Of a stretch of DNA of 64,000 nt, positions 53,997-62,311 are shown piece by piece. Both the position numbers and the translations under genes were made by a program. Position 1 is the first letter of the stretch; every line of letters begins with the position of its first letter. Where the stretch lies: assembly GCF_004151105.1 (NCBI RefSeq), contig NZ_PHRF01000041.1, forward strand, positions 186,001 to 250,000, read 5' to 3'. Origin of the DNA: Streptomyces sp. L-9-10 (lineage in GTDB: Bacteria > Actinomycetota > Actinomycetes > Streptomycetales > Streptomycetaceae). The notes beneath the pieces are model-generated. The model ran no database searches. It saw nothing but the letters and a program-made list of their open reading frames with translations, and had not been told where the DNA came from.

Positions 53997-56037
53997 GGGA
54001 CGAGGGTTCCTTCTCGGTGGACGGCTGTGCGGGAACGGGTGCGGAGGCGGGAGCGGGGAGGGGAACGGTGTCGAGCTGACCATCGGGCCACAGGACGTCC
54101 ACCACGATGGCGTCCGCGTCCGTCGCCTCCGTGGCGTCCGTCCTACGGGGGCGGAGGCGGACCCGCGGTATCCGCTCCTCGGACAGAGCCGAGCCCCCGA
54201 GGTGGACGGCAGCGGCGTACGGCCGTGCGAAGACCACACCGCCTGAGGTGGAGAGTGTGGGTGTCGCGGATGTGGTCGTGAGGGCGTTGGTATCGGTTCC
54301 GTGGTGCACGTCGGTCTCGTCGAAGCCGGACGGGGATTCGAGGACCGACCCGGTCCAGGACTTGGACCCGGACCCGGAGCCGGACTCGGCGTTCTCGTCG
54401 AGGACGGGCAGCGGAACCAGACCGCTGTGCGGGTTCACATCGCCCTCGGCGACGGCCCATCCCCCCAGCCGCAGCCGCCACGGCCCGGGGTCGCCACCGG
54501 GCGCCGGGTCCACCCGCACCAGCCGGACTTCCACCGTGCCGCGCAGGACGGACGCCACGGTGATCCACGGCCCCAGGCGGTACGCCGTGTCCGGGCCGCC
54601 GAAGCAGTCCCAGCGCTCGTCCTCCGGCCAGTGCGCGCGGCTCCGTGACACGGCGACGCGGTCCTCGACCGCGACGCGCTCCAGGGGCCGCCGGTGGCTG
54701 GCCCGTCCGTCCGCGCCGAGCAGCACGACCGACGAATCCACCGGCCCGCCGCGCGGATCCGACGGCGTCTCGGGCGCGGCATGCGTCGAGAAGGCGATCC
54801 GCGCGTACAGCGGATCGTCGGAGTGCGTCCGGGACGGATCGGCGTGGTCGCTGCCGTGGTTGACGACGCGCACGACACCGTCGGCGCGGGTTCCGGACAC
54901 CAGCCAGCCGGGTGCGCGCAGGGAGAGGGCGAAGTCGCCGGACTCGACGGGCAGCGGACTCTCGTCGGCGCTCCACACCGGATGGCCGTCCGGCAGCAGC
55001 AGGCCCGCGAATCCCTTGCTGGCCCAGTACGGAGACGCGGGTCCCGAGTACACCTGAAGGACGGGACGGAACGGCCGGTGCCAGCCCAGTGTGAGCAGCC
55101 CCCGCTCGTCGACCGCCCCGTGTCCGGTGAAGTGGTCCAGCATCCGGTTCGCCAGCCGGCGTGTCTGGCCGGGCGGCAGCGGCGTCGCGTCGAAGAGCGC
55201 GCCGGTCCACACCGGCGCCAGCGCGGCGAAGCGGTACGTCAGCGAGCGGCCCTGGATCAGCGGCGAGCCGTTGCCGCCCACCAGGTGCCGGGCATCGTCC
55301 AGGAAACGGCGCAGCCGGGTCCGGTAGCGGTCGAGGAGTCCGTCGGGCGCTCCGTCACCGAGGATGCGGCAGAACCAGAGCGGATAGAAGTGCATGGCCC
55401 AGCCGTTGTAGTGGTCGTAGTTGCGGTGTGCGCCGCCGGAGAGCCCGTCGGAGTACCAGCCGTCGCCCGTGTACCAGTCCTCGGTGAGTTCGATGGTCCG
55501 CGTCAGATCGCCGGCCCGCCAGGCGCCGCCCGTGGTGCGGGCGAAGGCCTCGGTGATGGCCTGGAACCAGATCCAGTTGTTCCCCGGCATCGTGTTCCCG
55601 ACCATGTCGCCCAGCCAGTCGTGCAGTTGATGCCGCGTACGGTCCGGCAGGCGGTCCCAGATCCATGGCCCGGTCTCGTGCAGGGCGATGGCGATCGAAG
55701 CCGCCTCCACCTTGGCCTGGTTGGACTCGGCGAACGTGGGCCAGCGTTCCGCGCCCGCCGGATCGACGCCCGCCACGATCCCGGCCGCGTACCACTCGGC
55801 GAGCCCGTGCGGATCGTGGCCGCGCGCGCCGGCCAGCCGGAACGCGGCCAGCAGGAAGGTACGGGCGAAGCCCTCCAGACCGTCGCTCCAGGGGCCGTTG
55901 ACACTGGCCGTACCGGGCAGTCCGATCAGCGCGTGGCGTTCCGAGGCGTACGGGCGGACCGCCAGCAGGAGCCGGTCGGCCAGTCGCTCCCAGTCCGCCC
56001 TGGTGAGTGGGGTCGTAGGGGGTGTGGAGTGCGGCAT
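53989..56037 (-). CDS. DUF2264-domain protein, probable glycan-processing enzyme
   Basis: 682 residues. The first ~400 residues match DUF2264, predicted to be an alpha/alpha-toroid like unsaturated glucuronyl hydrolases and heparinase-type lyases (NNWIWFQAITEAFARTTGGAW, WYTGDGWYSDGLSGGAHRNYDHYNGWAMHFY). The rest is beta-rich, with a Gly/Ser/Glu-rich linker at ~590-620. DUF2264 genes commonly sit beside Lpl-type sugar transporters, as here. The reaction is unknown; hydrolysis or lysis of uronic-acid-containing oligosaccharides is inferred. The start shares one base with the binding-protein stop (TGATG). No signal peptide. Confidence 0.83.
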   Translation of the reverse strand: MPHSTPPTTPLTRADWERLADRLLLAVRPYASERHALIGLPGTASVNGPWSDGLEGFARTFLLAAFRLAGARGHDPHGLAEWYAAGIVAGVDPAGAERWPTFAESNQAKVEAASIAIALHETGPWIWDRLPDRTRHQLHDWLGDMVGNTMPGNNWIWFQAITEAFARTTGGAWRAGDLTRTIELTEDWYTGDGWYSDGLSGGAHRNYDHYNGWAMHFYPLWFCRILGDGAPDGLLDRYRTRLRRFLDDARHLVGGNGSPLIQGRSLTYRFAALAPVWTGALFDATPLPPGQTRRLANRMLDHFTGHGAVDERGLLTLGWHRPFRPVLQVYSGPASPYWASKGFAGLLLPDGHPVWSADESPLPVESGDFALSLRAPGWLVSGTRADGVVRVVNHGSDHADPSRTHSDDPLYARIAFSTHAAPETPSDPRGGPVDSSVVLLGADGRASHRRPLERVAVEDRVAVSRSRAHWPEDERWDCFGGPDTAYRLGPWITVASVLRGTVEVRLVRVDPAPGGDPGPWRLRLGGWAVAEGDVNPHSGLVPLPVLDENAESGSGSGSKSWTGSVLESPSGFDETDVHHGTDTNALTTTSATPTLSTSGGVVFARPYAAAVHLGGSALSEERIPRVRLRPRRTDATEATDADAIVVDVLWPDGQLDTVPLPAPASAPVPAQPSTEKEPSSHA

Positions 56038-57653
56038 CAGTGGAGACTCTCCCAGTACTTCTCGTATTCGGCCCGCATCCGGTCGCCGCCCTCGCGGCGC
56101 CAGGTCCGCAGTGTGTCGTCCCACGACGACAGCGGATCCCGGCCCTGCATGATGCCCTTGAGGGCGTCGTCGATCCGCTTCTGGAGGCCGCCGCTCGAGG
56201 TCACGTCCGTCTCGGAGTACAGACCCTCGGCCGCGTTCTTCACCAGGACGTCCACGGCACGTTTCTGGAACGCGTGCTGCTGCGGGACGACCTCCGGACG
56301 CTCGGGGAAGTACAGCGACTGCGGGGCGTCCGTGACGAAGATCGTCGGTACGGACGTCTCGACGGTCCCGGTCGGGGTCAGCAGCGGGTCGGAGCCTTTG
56401 AGCGTGTGGTTGACGCCCTCGACGCCGTACTTGCGCAGCTTGTACGCGTCGGTGCCGAAGGGTGCGGCCAACGCGTCGCAGAGGCGCAGCAGTTGGCGTA
56501 TACGTGCGCGTGGCGCCTTCTTGAAGACGAGCGTGGCGAAGCTGGAGTCGCCGGCCCAGTGGGTGCCGGGCCCGCCGTCGAAGCCGGGCGCGAGCATCCC
56601 GTCGATCGCGAAGCCCTCCGTGTTCTGCGCGTACTGCCGGTAGAAGTCGTTCCATCCGGCGTTGCCGTCGTAGTGCAGCGCGATCTGGCCGCTGCCGAAC
56701 CAGTCCTTGAACTTGCCGAGGACGGTGTAGGCGTCGGGGTGCAGCAGGTGGTCACGGGTCAGCCGCCGTACGGCGTCCAGGGCCTGCTTGATCTCCTCGG
56801 TCTCCAGCCAGGAGGTGAAGCGCCCTCGCTCCTCGCGCCATTTGTTGGGGCCGCCCAGCATCTCCATCATGAAGTAGAGCGTGGTCATCGGGTCGCCCAG
56901 CGCGTAGCGGCTGTGACGCGGCTCGGACAGATCCGCGCACAGCCGCCTGAACTCGTCGAAGCTGCCCGGGTTCGGATCGAGTGACTTCTCCTCGACCCGG
57001 TCGGCCCGGTAGTACATGACGGAGCCGGTGTTGGCACGCGGCATGGGCAGCCCGTAGATGCCGCCGTTGTAGACCGTCCAGCGCCACGACTGGGAGGGGA
57101 TGTTGGCGAGGTACGGATACTCGCGGATCGCCGGGCCCGACAGATGCTCGGACAGATCCTGGAAGAGGGCGTTGAACATGGCGGGACGCTGGGTCGCGGA
57201 GGGCAGCACCGCCATGGCGTCGGGCAGGTCACCGCCCGCGATGACCACGGAGAACTTGTTGGGATAGTCCACGACCGGGACGATCTCCATCGAGAGCTCG
57301 GTGCCCAGACTGTCGTCGAGGGCCCGCCAGTAGGTGTTGCGGTCGGGCGGGGGAGGCACGGGATTGAAGATCAGCGTCATGACCGAGACATCGGGGCCCT
57401 TGGCCGGCGGGCCGTCCGGGAAGGCGCGGGCGGGACGCTCCGGGTAGTGCAGATAGCCGTTGAGTACGCCCTCGGAGGTACCGGCCAGGGGCGCGGCGAC
57501 GCCCCGGTACGGGATGTACTCGGGCAGCCGGACCCGCGCGTTGTCGGCGAGCGGGAGCGGTGGCCCGCCGTCGCCGCATCCGGCGAGGGCCAGCCCGGCG
57601 GCGGCGCCGAGCGATCCGCGCAGCAGATGTCTGCGCGTGAGATACGAGCCCAT
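56037..57653 (-). CDS. ABC transporter sugar-binding lipoprotein (LplA/LipO-like)
   Basis: 538 residues. A Tat-like twin-arginine signal (LTRRHLLRGSLG) ends in lipobox LAGC. The protein is of the large solute-binding type that works with LplB/LplC permeases (for example YtcQ). Conserved-looking parts include GGDLPDAMAVLPSATQ, YGLPMPRANTGSVMYYRAD and GKFKDWFGSGQIALHYDG. It captures an oligosaccharide at the cell surface. ATG 57653 has GGAGAGG upstream; frames further upstream are not credible. It is 55 bp from the LplC-like permease gene. Confidence 0.92.
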   Translation of the reverse strand: MGSYLTRRHLLRGSLGAAAGLALAGCGDGGPPLPLADNARVRLPEYIPYRGVAAPLAGTSEGVLNGYLHYPERPARAFPDGPPAKGPDVSVMTLIFNPVPPPPDRNTYWRALDDSLGTELSMEIVPVVDYPNKFSVVIAGGDLPDAMAVLPSATQRPAMFNALFQDLSEHLSGPAIREYPYLANIPSQSWRWTVYNGGIYGLPMPRANTGSVMYYRADRVEEKSLDPNPGSFDEFRRLCADLSEPRHSRYALGDPMTTLYFMMEMLGGPNKWREERGRFTSWLETEEIKQALDAVRRLTRDHLLHPDAYTVLGKFKDWFGSGQIALHYDGNAGWNDFYRQYAQNTEGFAIDGMLAPGFDGGPGTHWAGDSSFATLVFKKAPRARIRQLLRLCDALAAPFGTDAYKLRKYGVEGVNHTLKGSDPLLTPTGTVETSVPTIFVTDAPQSLYFPERPEVVPQQHAFQKRAVDVLVKNAAEGLYSETDVTSSGGLQKRIDDALKGIMQGRDPLSSWDDTLRTWRREGGDRMRAEYEKYWESLH

Positions 57654-57708
57654 GTCAGGCCTCTCCTCTGTTGACATCAAGGGCCGAGTACGACAGCGGC
57701 CCGCCGGG

Positions 57709-58692
57709 TCAGCCCTTGACGGCGCCGATCATCACGCCCTTCGTCAGATGGCGCTGAAGGAAGGGATAGACGATCACGATGGGGACGATGGACAGCACGA
57801 GGATCGCCGCCTGGAGCGCCTGCGAGGGCGGCAGCGCCGAGCCCGCGGCCGATGCCTGGCCGGCGCCGATCGCCGAGTTGTTGACGACATAGGTCCTGAG
57901 GACCAGCTGCATGGGCCATTTCGCCGACTCGTTCATATAGAGCATCGCGTTGAAGAACGCGTTCCAGTACGACACCGCGTAGAACAGCCCCACCACGGCG
58001 ATCGCGGCACGCGAGAGGGGCACCACGACGCGGCGCAGGATCTGGGCCGCGTTGGCGCCGTCGATCCGGGCGGCATCGGTGAGTTCGCCGGGGATGCTCA
58101 TGAAGAACGACCGCAGCACGATCACATTGAACGCGCTGACCATGGTGGGCAGGATCAGTGACCAGTAGCTGTTGATCAGATGCAACTGCTTGATCAGCAG
58201 ATAGCTGGGGATCACACCCGGCGCGAACAGCATCGAGAACAGGAGGGTCATCAGCACCGGCTTGTGGCCGAAGGAGCCCGGCCGGCTCAGCCCGTAGGCG
58301 AGGGTGACGCTGGACAGCAGGCTCAGCGCCGTACCGACCGCCGTGACACCGACGCTCACCAGCAGGGCCCGTGACACCAGGCCGCCCTGGAGGATGGCGC
58401 GGTAGGCGTCGACGGTGGGATGGTCGGGCCACAGCACGAACCCGCCCGCCTCGTTGACCTGCTGGGTGCCGGCGAGCGAGGTCGCGATGATGGAGAAGAA
58501 CGGGACGGCGACCAGCAGACAGCAGATCAGCAGCAGAAGCGATTTGACGGCACGCCAGGGGGGCGAGGCGGGGGTCCGGCCGGGGATCGCGCTGTCGACA
58601 CGTCTGCGGCGCGGGGCCTTCGGAGCGGCGGTGGCGGCGGCCCGGTCGGTGGCGGTGGCCCGGTCGGTGGTGGCGGTCTGTGCGGCGTTCAT
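57709..58692 (-). CDS. ABC transporter permease (LplC/YtcP-like)
   Basis: 327 residues with an Ala/Thr/Arg-rich cytoplasmic N-terminus of ~60 residues, then six hydrophobic segments starting with LLLLICCLLVAVPFFSIIAT. The EAA loop reads TDAARIDGANAAQILRRVVVP (~220-240). The C-terminal HLTKGVMIGAVKG is typical of LplC-family proteins. ATG 58692 overlaps the LplB-like stop (ATGA). Confidence 0.92.
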   Translation of the reverse strand: MNAAQTATTDRATATDRAAATAAPKAPRRRRVDSAIPGRTPASPPWRAVKSLLLLICCLLVAVPFFSIIATSLAGTQQVNEAGGFVLWPDHPTVDAYRAILQGGLVSRALLVSVGVTAVGTALSLLSSVTLAYGLSRPGSFGHKPVLMTLLFSMLFAPGVIPSYLLIKQLHLINSYWSLILPTMVSAFNVIVLRSFFMSIPGELTDAARIDGANAAQILRRVVVPLSRAAIAVVGLFYAVSYWNAFFNAMLYMNESAKWPMQLVLRTYVVNNSAIGAGQASAAGSALPPSQALQAAILVLSIVPIVIVYPFLQRHLTKGVMIGAVKG

Positions 58693-59594
58693 TTGCGGTA
58701 GATCCCTTCCTCGCCGAAGAAGTGGGCGAGCCGGTTCGCGCCGAGTACGAGGACCACCCCGACCATGCCCTTGACCAGGCCCACAGCGGCCGACACGCCC
58801 CACTGGCCCGCCAGCAGACCGTTGTTGTAGACGTAGGTGTCGAGGACCTCACTGGATTCGAGCCCCACACCGGTCTGCTGGAGGATGATCTGCTCGAAGC
58901 CGACGCTGAGCGCGTCACCGAGCCGGAGGATGAGCAGCAGGACCACGAGCCCGCGCAGCGCGGGCAGGGTCACGTGCCAGGTCTGGCGCCGGCGGCCCGC
59001 GCCGTCGACCGCCGCCGCCTCGTAGAGGTTGTTGTCGACGCGGGAGAGCGCCGCGAGGAACAGGATCGTGCCCCAGCCGGTGTCCTTCCAGATCACCTGG
59101 GACGTGAGCAGCGTCTTGAACAGCTCGGGGTCGCCGATGATGTTCCAGGTGCCCAGTTCCTGGGCGCGCAGGAAGACATTGAGCAGACCGCCGTTGCCGA
59201 GCATCTGCTGGAACACGGCGACGACGACCACCCACGACAGGAAGTGCGGCAGATACAGGATGTTCTGCACGGCCTTCTTGACCCGCTCGCTCACCAGGCT
59301 GTTCAGCGCCAGCGCGAGCAGGATGGGCGCGGGGAAGACGAACACCACCTGGATCAGCAGCAGTTGAACGGCGTTGTTCAGTGCGTGGAGGAACGCGGCG
59401 TCGCCGTTGACGAGGACGCGGAAGTTGTCCAGCCCCGTCCAGGCGCTGTGCCAGATCCCGATGAACGGCTGGTAGTCCTGGAACGCGATCACGTTGCCGA
59501 GCAGCGGCACATAGTGGAACAGCAGGACCACGAAGATGCCGGGCACCGTGAACCAGAACAGCGACCGGTCGCGATGTGCGGACCGTGTGGACAT
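58689..59594 (-). CDS. ABC transporter permease (LplB/YteP-like)
   Basis: 301 residues, six hydrophobic segments (LFWFTVPGIFVVLLFHYVPLLG at the start), EAA loop LYEAAAVDGAGRRRQTWHVTLP (about 193-213) and the typical LplB end FFGEEGIYRK. ATG 59594 has GAAGGG upstream. It is the first gene of the operon; its promoter (59636-59665) has the same architecture as that of the GH71/99-like gene across the ROK gene. No ATPase gene is nearby, so a shared MsiK-type ATPase is likely. Confidence 0.92.
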   Translation of the reverse strand: MSTRSAHRDRSLFWFTVPGIFVVLLFHYVPLLGNVIAFQDYQPFIGIWHSAWTGLDNFRVLVNGDAAFLHALNNAVQLLLIQVVFVFPAPILLALALNSLVSERVKKAVQNILYLPHFLSWVVVVAVFQQMLGNGGLLNVFLRAQELGTWNIIGDPELFKTLLTSQVIWKDTGWGTILFLAALSRVDNNLYEAAAVDGAGRRRQTWHVTLPALRGLVVLLLILRLGDALSVGFEQIILQQTGVGLESSEVLDTYVYNNGLLAGQWGVSAAVGLVKGMVGVVLVLGANRLAHFFGEEGIYRK

Positions 59595-59635
59595 GGACTG
59601 CCCTTCGCAGGGGTGGGTTGAGCGATGTGCCGACC

Positions 59636-59665
59636 ATGACAATCCATTGATTTGTCTTACGTCAA
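59636..59665 (-). promoter_or_regulatory. Promoter/operator of the LplBCA operon
   Basis: Read on the minus strand, a -35 TTGACG (59665-59660) and -10 TGTCAT (59641-59636) are separated by the 18-bp spacer TAAGACAAATCAATGGAT. The spacer ends in CAATGGAT, as does that of the promoter at 62252-62281, which suggests one regulator binds both between -35 and -10. Confidence 0.7.
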
Positions 59666-59860
59666 TGCTTCGTGCGCGTAAAAATCTCCCGCGCCGGGTC
59701 GCGGTGATCGTTCTTACGGTGCAGCTCAACCAGCAGGAAGCGGTTTCTTTTTGGCCCCCTGGCTGCGGCTTCTCAGCGCACGGGGTGCCCCGGGACGCTC
59801 TCCGCGGGCTCCAGAAATTGGCAACTTAGTACTTTTGCAGTTGTGGGGTCGGGTGTTTGG

Positions 59861-62137
59861 ATGTCTGCCATGCGTGACATGGACGAGACCAGCAAGCCGG
59901 TGCTCAGTGACCGGGACCGTGAGGCCCTGCGAGTCTGGGCGCGCGGCGGTCCCGAGCGGTCCGTTCGCGCCCGTATCGTGCTGGACGCCGAGGCGGGTCT
60001 CAGCGTCTCCGGCAGCGCGCGGGCCCTCGGCATCTCCCGCCCCACGGTGACCACATGGCGCAAGCGGTACGCCGCCCAGGGGCTGGCGGGGCTGGAGCAC
60101 CGCCCGCGCAGCGGCCGTCCGCCCCAGGTCGACGAGGCCGATGTCGTCGCCGCGACACTCGCGGGACCGCCCGCCCCGGCCCGTACCTGGTCGGCCCGCG
60201 CACTCGCGGACCGCCTCGGCGTCTCGCACACCACGCTGACCGGGGTGTGGCGCCGGTGGCAGGTGGGTCCCGGCGAAGGCAGCCTGCCGACCGTGCCCGC
60301 CGACCCCGCCCTGCCCTGCGCACGGGCCGAACTGCTCGGTGTGTGGGCGAGAGCCGGCAGGGCGGTCCTGGTCATCGGCGAGGCCCCCGCGCCCGAGGGA
60401 CAGCGTGGCCGGGCCACCGACGCCGACGAGCGACGCGCGCGCCACGCCGCCCTCGCCGCGCAACTCGACCGGGTACGGGACACCGAACCGCCCCGGGCCG
60501 GGGCGCCGTCCACGACCGGTGCCCACACCCACGCGGTGTCCCAGGGCGGTGTCCCCGTGCCCCGTGACCAGGGCCCCGGCGCCCTGATCGCCACCGCCGC
60601 CGCCCGTCACCCCCGCCGCACGCTGCACATCATCGCCTGGGGCGACGAAGCGGCGTACCGCGCGACCCCGGACGGGCACCCGGACCACGACGCTCCGCAC
60701 GAGGCCACCTGGCACCGGGCCGACTCCACCATGAGCTGGTCCGCCACCGCCTGTACGGTCGCCCTCGCCGAACTCGCCCAGTTCCCCGGCCGGTTCAGGC
60801 CGGTCCTGCACGCGCTGACCGAGGCCGCGCGGGCGTACGCGGACGCGCCGGGCGACGCCGCCTTCAGCTGGCAGCGGTCGGAGACCCGCGCGGGGCGGAC
60901 CCCGCCCCGCCCCGTCCCCCGCGCCTTCAACCAGCTCGCGCTCGGCTCGTACAACGAGAAGCTGGTGATCGAGAGCATCCGCGAGGCCGGCGCGCTCAGC
61001 CGGGTCGAGATCGCCGAGCAGACCGGACTCACGCCCCAGGCGGTGTCCCGTATCACCCGCAATCTGCTGACCGCCGGGCTGCTCGCCGAGGACGGACGGC
61101 AGTCCGCGGGCGCCGGCAAACCGAGGGTGCCGCTCCGGCTGCGCCCCGACGCCGCGTCCGCCATCGGGGTCCATCTCGACCCCGAGATGATCAGTGTGGT
61201 GGCCGTCGACCTGTGCGGCGGCATCCTCGACCGTCGGCAGATGCACCTGTTCGAACGGCGCGACCCCGGCTGGTGCCTGGAGCACATGACGCGGCTGGCC
61301 CTGGAGTCCGCTGCGGTGGCCCGTCAGGCGTCGGAGGCCCTGCTCGGGGTGGGGGTCGCAGTGCCGGGCCCGGTCGACGCGCGCGCCGGGATCGTCCTCG
61401 ACCCGCCGCTGTTCGACGGCTGGGAACAGGTGGAGCTCAAGGCGGAGCTGATCGAGCGGCTGGGCACGGCGGTGATCGTGGAGAAGGACGCCACCGCCGC
61501 GGCGATCGGCGAACGCTGGCTGGGCGCGGCCGACCGCGCCGGGGACTTCGTCTACCTCTACCTCGGCGCCGGCGCGGGCAGTGGTGCCTTCCTCAACGGC
61601 GATGTGTACCGCGGCACGACGGGCAACGCGGGCGAGATGGGCGAACTCTGCGCCATCAGAACCGGGTTGCTCACCGACGAGGGCGGCCCCCGCATGGTCG
61701 CGGAATGCGCCCCGATCTCGGCGGTCGTCGACCAGGCCAGGGAAGCGGGCCTGGTGGTGCCGCAGGGCGACGGCGCCTACGACTGGGTCTGCGAAGCGGC
61801 GGCGCGCGGTGACGACCGGGCTGTCACGGTGCTGGAGAACGTGGCGAGGACGGTCGCCCTGGGAGCGGTCGGCATCATCGACCTCCTCGATGTGGAACTG
61901 CTCGTCGTGGGCGGACCTGCCGTCCTGCCGTCCGTCGCCGACCTCTATCTCGGCCAGATCTCCGCCGCCGTCAACCGCTTCCCGGTCGCGCGGCGGGTCC
62001 GCGATGTGCATGTCGCCCAGTCACGCCCGAACCAGGCGGCGGAGGTCGGCGCCGCGTCCAGTGTGTTCCACTCGGCCTTCACCCCGCGCCTGAGCCCGCG
62101 CGGCCGTTCGGCGCGCGGAGCGTCACCTCACGCCTGA
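59861..62137 (+). CDS. ROK-family regulator fused to a degenerate IS630-type transposase
   Basis: 758 residues. Residues ~16-135 match the two helix-turn-helix units of IS630 transposases (VSGSARALGISRPTVTTWRKR, then RTWSARALADRLGVSHTTLTG). Residues ~150-350 can be followed along the DDE domain, but its acids are replaced: Gly173 in VIGEAP for VDEKS, Trp260 in LHIIAWGDE for HLVxDN, Cys298 in SWSATACTV for SWLNxVE. A MarR-like wHTH (~356-430, RVEIAEQTGLTPQAVSRITRN) and a ROK domain (~435-745, IGVHLDPEMISVVAVDLCGG, GAGAGSGAFLNG, AGEMGELC) follow. The ROK zinc CxCGxxGCxE motif is absent, and the sugar-binding NDxN reads KDAT. It is therefore a repressor, not a kinase or active transposase. Start uncertain: ATG 59861, 59870 or 59879, without a strong ribosome binding site; CAACT/AGTTG arms (59822-59843) precede it. 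Confidence 0.85.
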   Translation: MSAMRDMDETSKPVLSDRDREALRVWARGGPERSVRARIVLDAEAGLSVSGSARALGISRPTVTTWRKRYAAQGLAGLEHRPRSGRPPQVDEADVVAATLAGPPAPARTWSARALADRLGVSHTTLTGVWRRWQVGPGEGSLPTVPADPALPCARAELLGVWARAGRAVLVIGEAPAPEGQRGRATDADERRARHAALAAQLDRVRDTEPPRAGAPSTTGAHTHAVSQGGVPVPRDQGPGALIATAAARHPRRTLHIIAWGDEAAYRATPDGHPDHDAPHEATWHRADSTMSWSATACTVALAELAQFPGRFRPVLHALTEAARAYADAPGDAAFSWQRSETRAGRTPPRPVPRAFNQLALGSYNEKLVIESIREAGALSRVEIAEQTGLTPQAVSRITRNLLTAGLLAEDGRQSAGAGKPRVPLRLRPDAASAIGVHLDPEMISVVAVDLCGGILDRRQMHLFERRDPGWCLEHMTRLALESAAVARQASEALLGVGVAVPGPVDARAGIVLDPPLFDGWEQVELKAELIERLGTAVIVEKDATAAAIGERWLGAADRAGDFVYLYLGAGAGSGAFLNGDVYRGTTGNAGEMGELCAIRTGLLTDEGGPRMVAECAPISAVVDQAREAGLVVPQGDGAYDWVCEAAARGDDRAVTVLENVARTVALGAVGIIDLLDVELLVVGGPAVLPSVADLYLGQISAAVNRFPVARRVRDVHVAQSRPNQAAEVGAASSVFHSAFTPRLSPRGRSARGASPHA

Positions 62138-62246
62138 GCCGGGGGGCGTCACCTCACGCCTGAGCCGGGGGCGTCACCTCACGCCTGAGCCGGAGGGCGT
62201 CACCTCACGCCTGAGCCGGGGGAGCGTCAACTCACGCCTGGGTCAG
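62120..62246 (+). repeat. Five-copy ~26-bp tandem repeat overlapping the end of the ROK gene
   Basis: Units starting with GCGTCACCTCACGCCTGAGC begin at 62120, 62146, 62171 and 62197, and a diverged fifth (GCGTCAACTCACGCCTGGGT) at 62224; periods are 26, 25, 26 and 27 bp. The first unit includes the last codons and TGA stop of the ROK gene, so the array is a repeated copy of its 3' end. It ends about 6 bp before the -35 box of the next promoter. Each unit can form tiny stems (CTCA-CGCC-TGAG). Unlike a CRISPR array, there are no unique spacers. Confidence 0.85.
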
Positions 62247-62251
62247 AGTCA

Positions 62252-62281
62252 TTGACGTATGGCAATCCAATGGATTTACAT
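62252..62281 (+). promoter_or_regulatory. Promoter/operator of the GH71/99-like gene
   Basis: A -35 TTGACG (62252-62257) and -10 TTACAT (62276-62281) flank the 18-bp spacer TATGGCAATCCAATGGAT. The spacer contains an almost palindromic ATCC-AAT-GGAT and matches the spacer of the LplBCA promoter at 12 of 18 positions, ending in the same CAATGGAT. Confidence 0.7.
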
Positions 62282-62311
62282 GGGCGACTCCCCCCAACCC
62301 AAGGGTGCCTC

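Noticed and set aside
54694..56643. Long plus-strand open frame opposite DUF2264 and the sugar-binding protein
   Set aside because: It spans two genes and their 1-bp overlap on the other strand and has no ribosome binding site or conserved motif.
59861..61000. Active IS630-family insertion sequence
   Set aside because: The catalytic acids are replaced, no terminal inverted repeats or TA target duplication were seen, and the frame continues into a ROK domain.
62120..62246. CRISPR array
   Set aside because: Units are directly adjacent at 25-27 bp period with no unique spacers, and the first unit is part of a coding sequence.
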